From positions 1-5,269 of the forward strand of contig CAMPJV010000202.1 of assembly GCA_946886975.1 (NCBI GenBank): 5,269 bases of DNA, in the 5' to 3' direction. Both the position numbers and the translations under genes were made by a program. Positions 1-5,269 of this stretch are shown here, in pieces; the stretch's first letter is position 1; every line of letters begins with the position of its first letter. Source of the DNA: an uncultured Taibaiella sp. (GTDB taxonomy: Bacteria > Bacteroidota > Bacteroidia > Chitinophagales > Chitinophagaceae). The notes under the pieces were generated by a model. It searched no databases. It saw only the letters and a list, made by a program, of their open reading frames with translations, and had not been told where the DNA came from.

Positions 1-225
1 GGGTAAGTAGATGTTAACCGGAAGCAGGGGAAAGCCGTAGTAACTCAATGGAAAAGGTATGGGAAAGGCAGTGATACTCCATTATTACCCCGTATTTACC
101 CCGTATTTAGCCCGTATATATCCCGTATTAACTACACTGGTGACCCAATGTAACGGCTGCTAAAGGCGGGAGAAGAGGGCGAGCTATGACTATTGAGCTG
201 GGAGGAAGCATTAGCAGACAAACTG
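1..225. other. Intergenic region without a recognisable gene
   Basis: Apart from the 11-bp repeat array at 86-129 I see no coding sequence, tRNA, rRNA or good promoter here. There is no exact TAnnTTTG element on either strand. The region follows the terminator of the receptor gene, so it is probably the spacer before a gene lying outside the window. The right half, about 140-210, is purine-rich on the plus strand but shows no convincing hairpin. Confidence 0.5.
86..129. repeat. Four tandem 11-bp repeats (unit TACCCCGTATT)
   Basis: Four consecutive 11-bp units start at 86, 97, 108 and 119. The first two are identical (TACCCCGTATT). The third differs by C to G at position 3 and T to A at position 11, and the fourth by C to T at position 3. 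The CCCGTAT core is the same in all four. A degenerate unit (7 of 11 matches) may precede the array at 75-85. The 11-bp period is close to one helical turn, so the cores lie on about the same face of the DNA. The array lies outside any recognisable gene. Its function is unknown: it could be a protein-binding array, an iteron-like element or a simple slippage repeat. Confidence 0.8.
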
Positions 226-257
226 AAAAAAGTAAGGGCTGATTGCTCAGCCCTTAC
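226..257 (-). terminator. Intrinsic terminator of the TonB-dependent receptor gene
   Basis: A perfect 11-bp inverted repeat, GTAAGGGCTGA (232-242) and TCAGCCCTTAC (247-257), encloses a 4-base loop. On the minus strand the stem is followed directly by six T residues (226-231). It lies 26 bp after the receptor stop codon, which is a standard place for a rho-independent terminator. On the plus strand no T-tract follows the stem, so termination should be one-directional. It marks the end of the minus-strand transcription unit. Confidence 0.9.
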
Positions 258-283
258 GAAAATAGTGGTTAAGTGCTCTTTTG

Positions 284-2497
284 TTATATGCTGCCTCTTA
301 ATGTGAGTACGAAGTTTCTGCCGGGAGCACTGATGCCTGAAGCGAACGCCCGGTAGTTGTAGTCAAGGAGATTTTCAAGAGCCATCTCCAGGCCGAAGTG
401 GCGGTTAAGGCGATAACCTGCACGGAGATTTAAGGTGTACCAGGCGGGCATGCCGTGAACGGTGGCGTATTGCTGGTTGTCTTCACCTGAGGGGTTGTAT
501 TCCTCTATGTGCTTCCAACCGTTGTATAGGACGAAGAACTCGGCGTTAAACTTACCGGGGGTGTACCTGAGACTTGTTTTACCAAACGTGGGCGGTATAT
601 GGTCTAAGGGAAACCTTTGCTCGTTCTGGTCGAAATAGCGGCCGTAGACGTGGTTGATGGTACTATAGAAAGTCACGTTGGAGAGTACCTCGGCTGTGAT
701 GGAAGCGTTGAAACCGTAGAGATAGGCTCGGGCTTTATTCTGGTTGGCAACAACTGCGGTCATGGAACCGCCGTATAGCACACTGTCCTGACCATTAAGC
801 TGGAAGCGATCCATGACTATGGCGTTCTTGAACCAAGTGTAGAAACCGGTGGCCTCGACCTTTACGCGATCTGTGACGACGTAGGTGATGCCGAGGTCAA
901 GATTGTAAGTGTACTCTGGCTTCAGGTTAGGATTCGGAACAACGAGCTGTTCGCCGCCTGCGGATTCGAAGACCTTAGCGATGTCATCGACATTTGGCGA
1001 ACGGAAACCAGTGGACCCATTGAGTGCGAAACGCCAGCGCGGGGCAGGCATATAGACAAGACCAAGGTTGCCGCTCCATGCGACATTGCTCTGACTGGCT
1101 TCCCTGAATGGAAAGGGGAAGAAAGCGGTATCATCAAAGCGAGACCTTAAGCTGACATAGTTAAGACGAATGCCATCGTTGAGGACCAGCTTGTTTTCTA
1201 TGATCTTGAAGAAATGCTGGGCATAGAGGGCACCGTAGAACATGTTGCTGCCGCCATTAGGGTAGCGAGTGTCAATGGGAGACTCCAGGCCATTTGTAAT
1301 GTCTGTTGCGTGGGCGGTGCTCCTTACTTTGTTGTACTGACCGTCAGTGCCTATAGTGAGCTCATGCCTGCCGAAGAGTTTGCGGGCATCGAGGTTGTAG
1401 GCTGTGACGCCGACGTTCTCTATACGACTCTGGCGTTCATTCTTGCCGCGGTCGCGCTGGATGCGGCTTTCTTCTATTGCCTGATGGCTTAGGCCGAGGC
1501 GTATATCATCGAAGAAACCTGAAAGGTCCTTTGCATTGAGCTGATAGGCAGCCATAAGGCGCTCCTGAGGACCGTAGTACCATTCTGCGAAACGCAACTT
1601 GCCATTACGCACATCGGTAAGGCGGTCATAGCGGGGAATGTCGGAGCTGGTAGAGTACTGGAGATTCAGCGTATGCGTGACGTGGTCGTTCTGGCGGAAG
1701 AGCAACTTCTGGAGGATGTCAATCTGATCGTATCCACTTTGCTTCTGGATATTTGAGTCATTGTTCTGGAGAATACTGTCTACGCCATTAATGCGCTCGA
1801 CATACTCCTTCCTCATACCGAAACTCCCGTAGAAGGGGTTGCGGTTGTTACCCTGCCTAAGGTCTCCGAAGGAACTATAACTAACGGAGGTAAGGGAAGC
1901 GAACTTTTTGAAGCCAATGTTGAAATCGAAGTGGCCGGTGTACTCGCTGTAAGCGGAACTGTAGCGGGTCATGGCATTGGCTGCGATCTTTGTTTTGCCA
2001 TTCAGGCCCAGCATCGGCTGCTTTGTGTTGAAGATGACTACGCCACCAAGCGCATCACTACCGTAAAGCGTGGAGGCAGGGCCGTAAAGGATCTCTACAC
2101 GATCGAGGAGATTAGGATCTACTGTGATAGCATTCTGCAAGTGGCCGGCGCGATAGATGGCGTTATTCATGCGCACACCGTCTATAACCAGTAGAACACG
2201 GCTTGCTTCAAAGCCTCTCACCACGGGGCTTCCTCCGCCCATCTGGCTTTTCTGTACGAATACGTTTCCGCTCTGCTCGAGTAAAACCGCCGCCGTCTGA
2301 GGCATAGTCCATTCTATTTCTTTCTGGCCAATAACCTGAATAGGCTGTGAGATGTTCTTTTTGTTCTCTTCGAACTTATTGCCAGAGATAACGAACTCGT
2401 TGAGGTTGATAGTGCTGAGCTTTGAAGTATCAGCTAACTGGGCCTGAGCAGCGGTTGTGAGCAAGCCCAGGAATAATAAAAGATATTTAGAGTGCAT
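284..2497 (-). CDS. TonB-dependent outer-membrane receptor, haem/haemoglobin-receptor type
   Basis: This 737-residue protein is a complete TonB-dependent receptor, which imports a ligand across the outer membrane using TonB energy. A signal peptide (1-19, basic n-region, Leu-rich core) ends in AQA, leaving Gln20 as the first mature residue. A TonB-box-like segment (LNEFVISG, 32-39) comes before the plug domain (about 50-158), which has VVRGF (92-96), VLLVIDGVRMNN (101-112) and VEILYGPASTLYGSDALGG (134-152). The rest is a 22-strand-type barrel ending near YRAFASGISAPGRNF (715-729). FRSP (498-501) and NPNL (522-525) correspond to the FRAP and NPNL boxes of haem receptors, but no histidine lies between them; the plug has His119. 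There is no N-terminal carboxypeptidase-like domain and no SusD partner nearby, so it is not a SusC-type glycan importer. The start ATG directly precedes the signal peptide. Family assignment is firm; the ligand (haem, another iron complex or other) is inference. Confidence 0.93.
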   Translation of the reverse strand: MHSKYLLLFLGLLTTAAQAQLADTSKLSTINLNEFVISGNKFEENKKNISQPIQVIGQKEIEWTMPQTAAVLLEQSGNVFVQKSQMGGGSPVVRGFEASRVLLVIDGVRMNNAIYRAGHLQNAITVDPNLLDRVEILYGPASTLYGSDALGGVVIFNTKQPMLGLNGKTKIAANAMTRYSSAYSEYTGHFDFNIGFKKFASLTSVSYSSFGDLRQGNNRNPFYGSFGMRKEYVERINGVDSILQNNDSNIQKQSGYDQIDILQKLLFRQNDHVTHTLNLQYSTSSDIPRYDRLTDVRNGKLRFAEWYYGPQERLMAAYQLNAKDLSGFFDDIRLGLSHQAIEESRIQRDRGKNERQSRIENVGVTAYNLDARKLFGRHELTIGTDGQYNKVRSTAHATDITNGLESPIDTRYPNGGSNMFYGALYAQHFFKIIENKLVLNDGIRLNYVSLRSRFDDTAFFPFPFREASQSNVAWSGNLGLVYMPAPRWRFALNGSTGFRSPNVDDIAKVFESAGGEQLVVPNPNLKPEYTYNLDLGITYVVTDRVKVEATGFYTWFKNAIVMDRFQLNGQDSVLYGGSMTAVVANQNKARAYLYGFNASITAEVLSNVTFYSTINHVYGRYFDQNEQRFPLDHIPPTFGKTSLRYTPGKFNAEFFVLYNGWKHIEEYNPSGEDNQQYATVHGMPAWYTLNLRAGYRLNRHFGLEMALENLLDYNYRAFASGISAPGRNFVLTLRGSI

Positions 2498-2619
2498 GTT
2501 GTAATTGTTGGCGCTCAGAGAGACACGCCAGATAATCTAGCGCATTCTCCAAGGGAGATGAAACATTGACTGCCTTCAGCCTAATGGGAGGCGAAAGCTG
2601 GTAAAATTATCAGGGAAGT

Positions 2620-3114
2620 TCAGCATTGCCAGGGAGGAGGAGATGCAATAAAAAGCGTTGAGCTAAGGACTTTCTGTTTGAAACTATAGAAAGCAGGTGT
2701 GGTAAGCGGAGGAAAGGTGACGAGGAGTTCCGTAAAGGGAAGAAGCGCGTCGCAAAACCAGAAGCCGACTTTGTGCTTGCCCTGCTTTGAGTCGCTATGA
2801 TCATCGAACATCTTGCTGAGCCAGGAGAATAGCTTGTCGTCGCGAGTGTCGTAGTGACCAGTAAGTACCAACCGACCATTGGCCATAAACCTACGCTTTA
2901 CGTCAAACATCTTGCCTTGATACCTGATCTCATCGTGCTTTACCCATACCAACTTACCTACCTCATCTGTCGGCAGGATCAAAGTATCGCGCTCTTTGGA
3001 AAGGTGGCGGGCATTCTGGAAATGGTAAGTAACGTTTCTTGCAACCTGCCAGAATACAAAACCTGATTGGCTCCAGAACAACATTGCCGCTATGAGGACC
3101 ATCGACACTCTCAT
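2620..3114 (-). CDS. Small membrane-anchored protein of unknown function
   Basis: I do not recognise a named family with certainty. The frame is open from a TTG at 3153 (177 residues), but I prefer the ATG at 3114 (164 residues) because it sits just before the hydrophobic segment and Bacteroidota rarely use TTG; ATG 3102 is a third option. In the 164-residue numbering, about 5-24 form an uncleaved signal-anchor-like helix (VLIAAMLFW...GFVFW). A conserved-looking core follows at about 57-100, with LVWVKHDEIRYQGKMFDV then GHYDTRDDKLFSWL. After it come a charged stretch, a hydrophobic stretch and an unusual C-terminus, SPPPWQC. From memory, small Bacteroidota proteins with a similar 'W..-E.RY.GKM.DV' core and proline-ending tail occur beside TonB receptors; this is unverified. 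It lies directly after the cyclase gene (4-bp overlap if TTG is used) and 122 bp before the receptor, which suggests co-transcription and an envelope role. Confidence 0.72.
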   Translation of the reverse strand: MRVSMVLIAAMLFWSQSGFVFWQVARNVTYHFQNARHLSKERDTLILPTDEVGKLVWVKHDEIRYQGKMFDVKRRFMANGRLVLTGHYDTRDDKLFSWLSKMFDDHSDSKQGKHKVGFWFCDALLPFTELLVTFPPLTTPAFYSFKQKVLSSTLFIASPPPWQC

Positions 3115-3149
3115 CGAGGTGCTTGTGGTGATATGTCGTTGTGTCGTCT

Positions 3150-4154
3150 TCAACTCTGGCCAGCGGGAGTTACCAATTCATAGATTACTTGTAAGAGTGT
3201 TTCCCCAACGGCCTCTAAAGTGCTCCTGTCTATCACACTCATATCGTCCGCATGCGTATGCCAGTGAGCTGCAAAGGCACTGCCAGTGGTGCTATTGAGG
3301 TTGATGATGTCTATGGTGGGGATGTGGGCGATTTCGTTTACAAACACGTGGTCGTCGGTGATCTCTGCGCCTCGCACGAAAGGGAAGTATGAGGAGAAGC
3401 CTGCACGGACGGCAGCCTGCCAGACATTCTGCTGGACAGAACCTGCAAACCTTGTGGAGATACCTTCTAAAGGAAACCTGGCGTCGCGGGCGCCGACCAT
3501 GTCGAGGAGGATGCCAAACTCGGCTCTATAGTTCGGAACGTGGGGATTGTAGGCCCAGTACTGGGTACCTAGTGCATAGCTTCTATCGCCCCACTCTGTC
3601 TTACCGTAATCTTCTACATCGGTGAGGAGGATGTCTATGCCAAGATCCTCCGGGAGGGGCTTTGTTTTGATCTGGCGTGCGAGCTCGAGCAATACCCCTA
3701 CCCCACTGCCGCCATCATCTGCACCAAGAATAGCTTTCTCAATATCTTTTGAATCCATATCGGCCCAGGGGCGGGTATCCCAGTGGGCTAGCAACAGTAT
3801 CCGTCTTGTCGCGGATGGATTTATAGAACCAATAAGGTTGATACAAGGAAGCATTTGTCCGTTGCCTGCCTTTACCTGCACGTCCTGACGGTAAACGCTG
3901 TCAGTGAACTCCTTTAGCTTCATCTCCATCCATGCAGCGCAGGCCTTCTGCGCAGGGGTGCCAGGGACACGTGGACCAAAACTTACCTGTGACTGGATGT
4001 AAGCATAGGCGGAATCGGGATTGAAGTTGGGTTTGTCCACCTTCTGTACAGGAGTATCGTCATCAGCAGAGCCATCCGGCTGGTCTTTACAGGATGTGAA
4101 GATGAGACAAGAAGTAGATGCAATTAGCAGAAAGTACTTAGTTACGCTGGTCAT
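3150..4154 (-). CDS. Glutaminyl-peptide cyclotransferase, M28-family zinc lipoprotein
   Basis: This protein converts N-terminal glutamine of exported proteins to pyroglutamate, releasing ammonia. It has 334 residues with a lipoprotein signal peptide (lipobox FTSC, Cys22), so it should be anchored in the envelope. Expected M28 residues are present: HWD (124-126), GADDGGSG with Asp147, DVEDYG with Glu181 and Asp182, LLDMVGA with Asp218, TDDH (266-269) and WHT with His299. Aligned by eye with human glutaminyl cyclase, Asp147, Asp182 and His299 fall on the single-zinc ligands (Asp159, Glu202, His330), and Glu181, Asp218 and Asp268 on Glu201, Asp248 and Asp305. Phe294, Trp298 and Trp188 match the substrate-pocket aromatics Phe325, Trp329 and Trp207. 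That pattern favours a cyclase over an M28 aminopeptidase. The length is close to the Porphyromonas enzyme as I recall it. Its stop codon overlaps or abuts the next gene, and a terminator hairpin and possible promoter lie directly upstream. Confidence 0.88.
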   Translation of the reverse strand: MTSVTKYFLLIASTSCLIFTSCKDQPDGSADDDTPVQKVDKPNFNPDSAYAYIQSQVSFGPRVPGTPAQKACAAWMEMKLKEFTDSVYRQDVQVKAGNGQMLPCINLIGSINPSATRRILLLAHWDTRPWADMDSKDIEKAILGADDGGSGVGVLLELARQIKTKPLPEDLGIDILLTDVEDYGKTEWGDRSYALGTQYWAYNPHVPNYRAEFGILLDMVGARDARFPLEGISTRFAGSVQQNVWQAAVRAGFSSYFPFVRGAEITDDHVFVNEIAHIPTIDIINLNSTTGSAFAAHWHTHADDMSVIDRSTLEAVGETLLQVIYELVTPAGQS

Positions 4155-4183
4155 AAAAGAAAAGCCCCGTAAAAGAACGGGGC
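4155..4183 (-). terminator. Intrinsic terminator after the Omp28-like gene, abutting the cyclase start
   Basis: A perfect 7-bp GC-rich inverted repeat, GCCCCGT (4164-4170) and ACGGGGC (4177-4183), has a 6-base loop. On the minus strand it is followed by TTTTCTTTT (4163-4155) and then immediately by the ATG of the cyclase gene. The hairpin begins 30 bp after the Omp28-like stop codon, so it fits as that gene's terminator. On the plus strand the right flank is purine-rich and has no T-tract. A regulatory attenuator in the cyclase leader is an alternative reading. Confidence 0.78.
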
Positions 4184-4190
4184 AAAGTAA
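4183..4190 (-). promoter_or_regulatory. Possible -7 element of the cyclase-receptor transcription unit
   Basis: On the minus strand this reads TTACTTTG, one mismatch from the Bacteroidota -7 consensus TAnnTTTG. A start point a few bases downstream would fall in the loop of the terminator hairpin. It would give a leader of roughly 20 bases before the cyclase ATG at 4154. No TTTG -33 element is visible at the usual distance, and the surrounding ACTTT triplet repeat (4184-4198) makes chance matches easier. It is the best candidate in the 59-bp gap, but weak. Confidence 0.35.
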
Positions 4191-4213
4191 AGTAAAGTTT
4201 TGTAGGATTGGAG

Positions 4214-5098
4214 CTATTTGAAGGGTATCTCGATTGCCTGGGCTACCTCATAATCACCACTTTCGTTGTTCATGACAAAGCCTATTATTTTGCAGTTATC
4301 AATATTCCATCTGAACTTTTCTTCGCCAAAGGCCCTCTCAGGGACTTTATAAACGAATGTCCTTTCATAAACTCTGCCTGCTTCTTTGGTGGCCAGAGTG
4401 TCAAGGAAGCTTACTCCACTGTAAGGAGTAACAAAATCTCTAAATACATGATCGTGTTTGTAATCAAAAATAATCGTTGTATTTTCTTCCTGTGCGTCAA
4501 CAATATCGTCCTCGGTAACCAAAATTACTATACTCTGTTTTTTTGAAACAGCAGAAGTATAGGACACCCTTATACGGATTGTATCCTCTTGTGCTACAGC
4601 ATTATAAGAGCTAGTCATAGAAAGTCTGACCGATGATGGAATCTTTAGTCGTTGTGATATGACCTCTGGCCAAACGCTTCGGTTGTCCAAGAAATATGCT
4701 GTTCCCTGCTTGACTCTATCGAACATAGCACCAGGCTTGTTAGGCTCGCCAAACGCATTGAAGAGTGGTACGATGAGATCATCCCTCCTAAAGTCATATT
4801 TTGACGAGCCAAGCGGCGTTGTCTGGTTGTGAGCATGAAGCCCGACGATTATAACTCTTCCTTCATTTGCTTCTGCAGCAGTCTTCAATACTTTAGCACC
4901 TGCAGGGCAGTTGGGGCAACTTACACCAGTGGCCTCCTCTACTAAAATATTTCTGGGCTGGGCCATTTCAGGAGTAGGCAGGACAGATGTACTCTCACCA
5001 GACTTTACTGTAAGATCGATTGTCGGGCCCTTCTCGGTGCAGGCTGCGGAAAAAAGAACTGCGCCTGCGGCAAGGATGCCGATTAGTTGATTTCTCAT
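4214..5098 (-). CDS. Omp28-like outer-membrane lipoprotein with thioredoxin-type CXXC
   Basis: This 294-residue protein resembles the Omp28 family of Bacteroidota surface lipoproteins, named after a Porphyromonas antigen. A lipoprotein signal peptide ends in the lipobox FSAAC (Cys20). The next domain (about 49-155) starts with ILVEEATGVSCPNCPAG (51-67). Its CPNC (61-64) sits where thioredoxin-fold proteins carry the redox CXXC, followed by a VIIVGLHAH strand (82-90) and GAMFDR (123-128), which has the shape of the thioredoxin cis-Pro region but with Ala-Met in place of Pro. The C-terminal half (about 156-294) is beta-rich and contains NCKIIGFVMN (268-277) with a third mature cysteine, Cys269. 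Omp28 relatives are described mainly as surface antigens or adhesins; a redox role is inference. The ATG at 5098 is the first in the frame after an upstream stop. A terminator follows the gene, so it is probably a separate unit from the cyclase. Confidence 0.85.
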   Translation of the reverse strand: MRNQLIGILAAGAVLFSAACTEKGPTIDLTVKSGESTSVLPTPEMAQPRNILVEEATGVSCPNCPAGAKVLKTAAEANEGRVIIVGLHAHNQTTPLGSSKYDFRRDDLIVPLFNAFGEPNKPGAMFDRVKQGTAYFLDNRSVWPEVISQRLKIPSSVRLSMTSSYNAVAQEDTIRIRVSYTSAVSKKQSIVILVTEDDIVDAQEENTTIIFDYKHDHVFRDFVTPYSGVSFLDTLATKEAGRVYERTFVYKVPERAFGEEKFRWNIDNCKIIGFVMNNESGDYEVAQAIEIPFK

Positions 5099-5116
5099 TG
5101 CTCTTGATATAGGTTA

Positions 5117-5124
5117 CGAAGTTA
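5117..5124 (-). promoter_or_regulatory. Possible -7 element of the Omp28-like gene
   Basis: The minus strand reads TAACTTCG, one mismatch from TAnnTTTG, ending 18 bp before the ATG at 5098. A start point near 5110 would leave a leader of about 12 bases. I see no TTTG-type -33 element at the expected distance, so this is a weak call based on position and partial match only. Confidence 0.3.
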
Positions 5125-5215
5125 AGGAATATGAAGACGACTTTCGTAAGAATTACAGGGTTGACTACCTTTTATTATGAATCTTCCATCCTACACTGAT
5201 TGATTTCATTTAGGC

Positions 5216-5223
5216 TAACTTTG
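5216..5223 (+). promoter_or_regulatory. Bacteroidota -7 promoter element of the rightward gene
   Basis: TAACTTTG matches the Bacteroidota sigma-ABfr -7 consensus TAnnTTTG exactly and ends 20 bp before the ATG at 5244. CTG at 5196-5198, 17 bp upstream, is one mismatch from the TTG of the -33 element in the flavobacterial form of the promoter. Together they would start a transcript near 5229 with a leader of about 15 bases. No Shine-Dalgarno sequence is visible before the ATG, which is usual in this phylum. Confidence 0.6.
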
Positions 5224-5243
5224 CCTAATAACAGACGAATACC

Positions 5244-5269
5244 ATGGAAGAAAGTAAGCGGCAGAAGCA
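5244..5269 (+). CDS. rbfA: Probable ribosome-binding factor A, 5' end only
   Basis: Only eight complete codons lie in the window (MEESKRQK, then CA of a Gln or His codon). This N-terminus resembles the start of RbfA from Chitinophagaceae, which in my memory begins with M-E/Q-E-S/G-K-R-Q-K/Q-Q. RbfA binds the 30S subunit and is needed for late 16S rRNA maturation and cold adaptation. An exact -7 promoter element sits 20 bp upstream, which supports a real gene start at this ATG. The gene is divergent from the Omp28-like gene across a 145-bp spacer. With so few residues the identity is tentative, and the rest of the gene is outside the window. Confidence 0.5.

Noticed and set aside
86..129. CRISPR array
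   Set aside because: The units are only 11 bp and directly adjacent, with no spacers and no cas genes in the window.
1214..1492. Open plus-strand frame of 92 codons
   Set aside because: It lies wholly inside and antisense to the receptor gene, has no recognisable domain or promoter, and the receptor reading is continuous.
284..2497. SusC-type glycan importer
   Set aside because: There is no N-terminal carboxypeptidase-like domain, no SusD gene next to it, and the length of 737 residues is short for SusC.
2546..2558. Hairpin TCTCC-AAG-GGAGA in the 122-bp gap before the receptor
   Set aside because: The stem is only 5 bp with a 3-base loop and no T-tract on either strand; not enough for a terminator or riboswitch call.
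2602..2609. TAATTTTA on the minus strand as a separate promoter for the receptor gene
   Set aside because: It lacks the final G of TAnnTTTG and has no -33 element; an internal promoter in this gap is possible but not supported.
2610..2879. Second minus-strand frame overlapping the small protein gene
   Set aside because: It lies in a different frame of the same strand, with no motif or sensible start; the 164/177-residue frame has a membrane helix and better context.
3150..4154. M28 aminopeptidase rather than glutaminyl cyclase
   Set aside because: The zinc-site residues are shared, but Phe294, Trp298 and Trp188 and the EDYG, LLDMVGA and TDDH contexts align better with glutaminyl cyclases. 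A peptidase cannot be fully excluded without an assay.
4208..4546. Open plus-strand frame of 112 codons
   Set aside because: Antisense to the Omp28-like gene, which has a signal peptide and family motifs; the frame gives a Cys/Phe-rich product with no motif.

Overview
The window looks like a piece of a Bacteroidota chromosome, most likely from Chitinophagaceae or a close relative (inference). The evidence is a haem/haemoglobin-type TonB-dependent receptor, an Omp28-type lipoprotein, a lipoprotein glutaminyl cyclase of the kind known from Porphyromonas, start codons without clear Shine-Dalgarno sequences, and a -7 promoter element matching the Bacteroidota consensus TAnnTTTG.

Layout from left to right. 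Bases 1-225 carry no convincing gene but contain four 11-bp tandem repeats (86-129). A strong intrinsic terminator (226-257) closes a minus-strand block. Read in its own direction from right to left, that block is: an Omp28-like thioredoxin-fold lipoprotein (5098-4214), a compact terminator with a possible promoter (4190-4155), an M28-family glutaminyl-peptide cyclotransferase lipoprotein (4154-3150), a small membrane-anchored protein of unknown function (3114 or 3153 to 2620), a 122-bp gap, and a 737-residue TonB-dependent receptor (2497-284). At the right edge a plus-strand gene starts at 5244 behind a consensus -7 element; its eight complete N-terminal codons resemble ribosome-binding factor A.

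All four complete genes encode envelope proteins. The cyclase, the small protein and the receptor are probably one transcription unit, because they are tightly packed and the only strong terminator lies after the receptor. One functional link can be read from the sequence. The receptor's predicted signal-peptidase I site leaves glutamine as its first mature residue (AQA|Q), and the cyclase in the same unit belongs to the family that converts such N-terminal glutamines to pyroglutamate. This fits the 'Q-rule' reported for exported Bacteroidota proteins.

I see no sign of a wholly new defence or mobile system. The least explained items are the 11-bp repeat array, the orphan small protein, and the terminator/promoter overlap in front of the cyclase.
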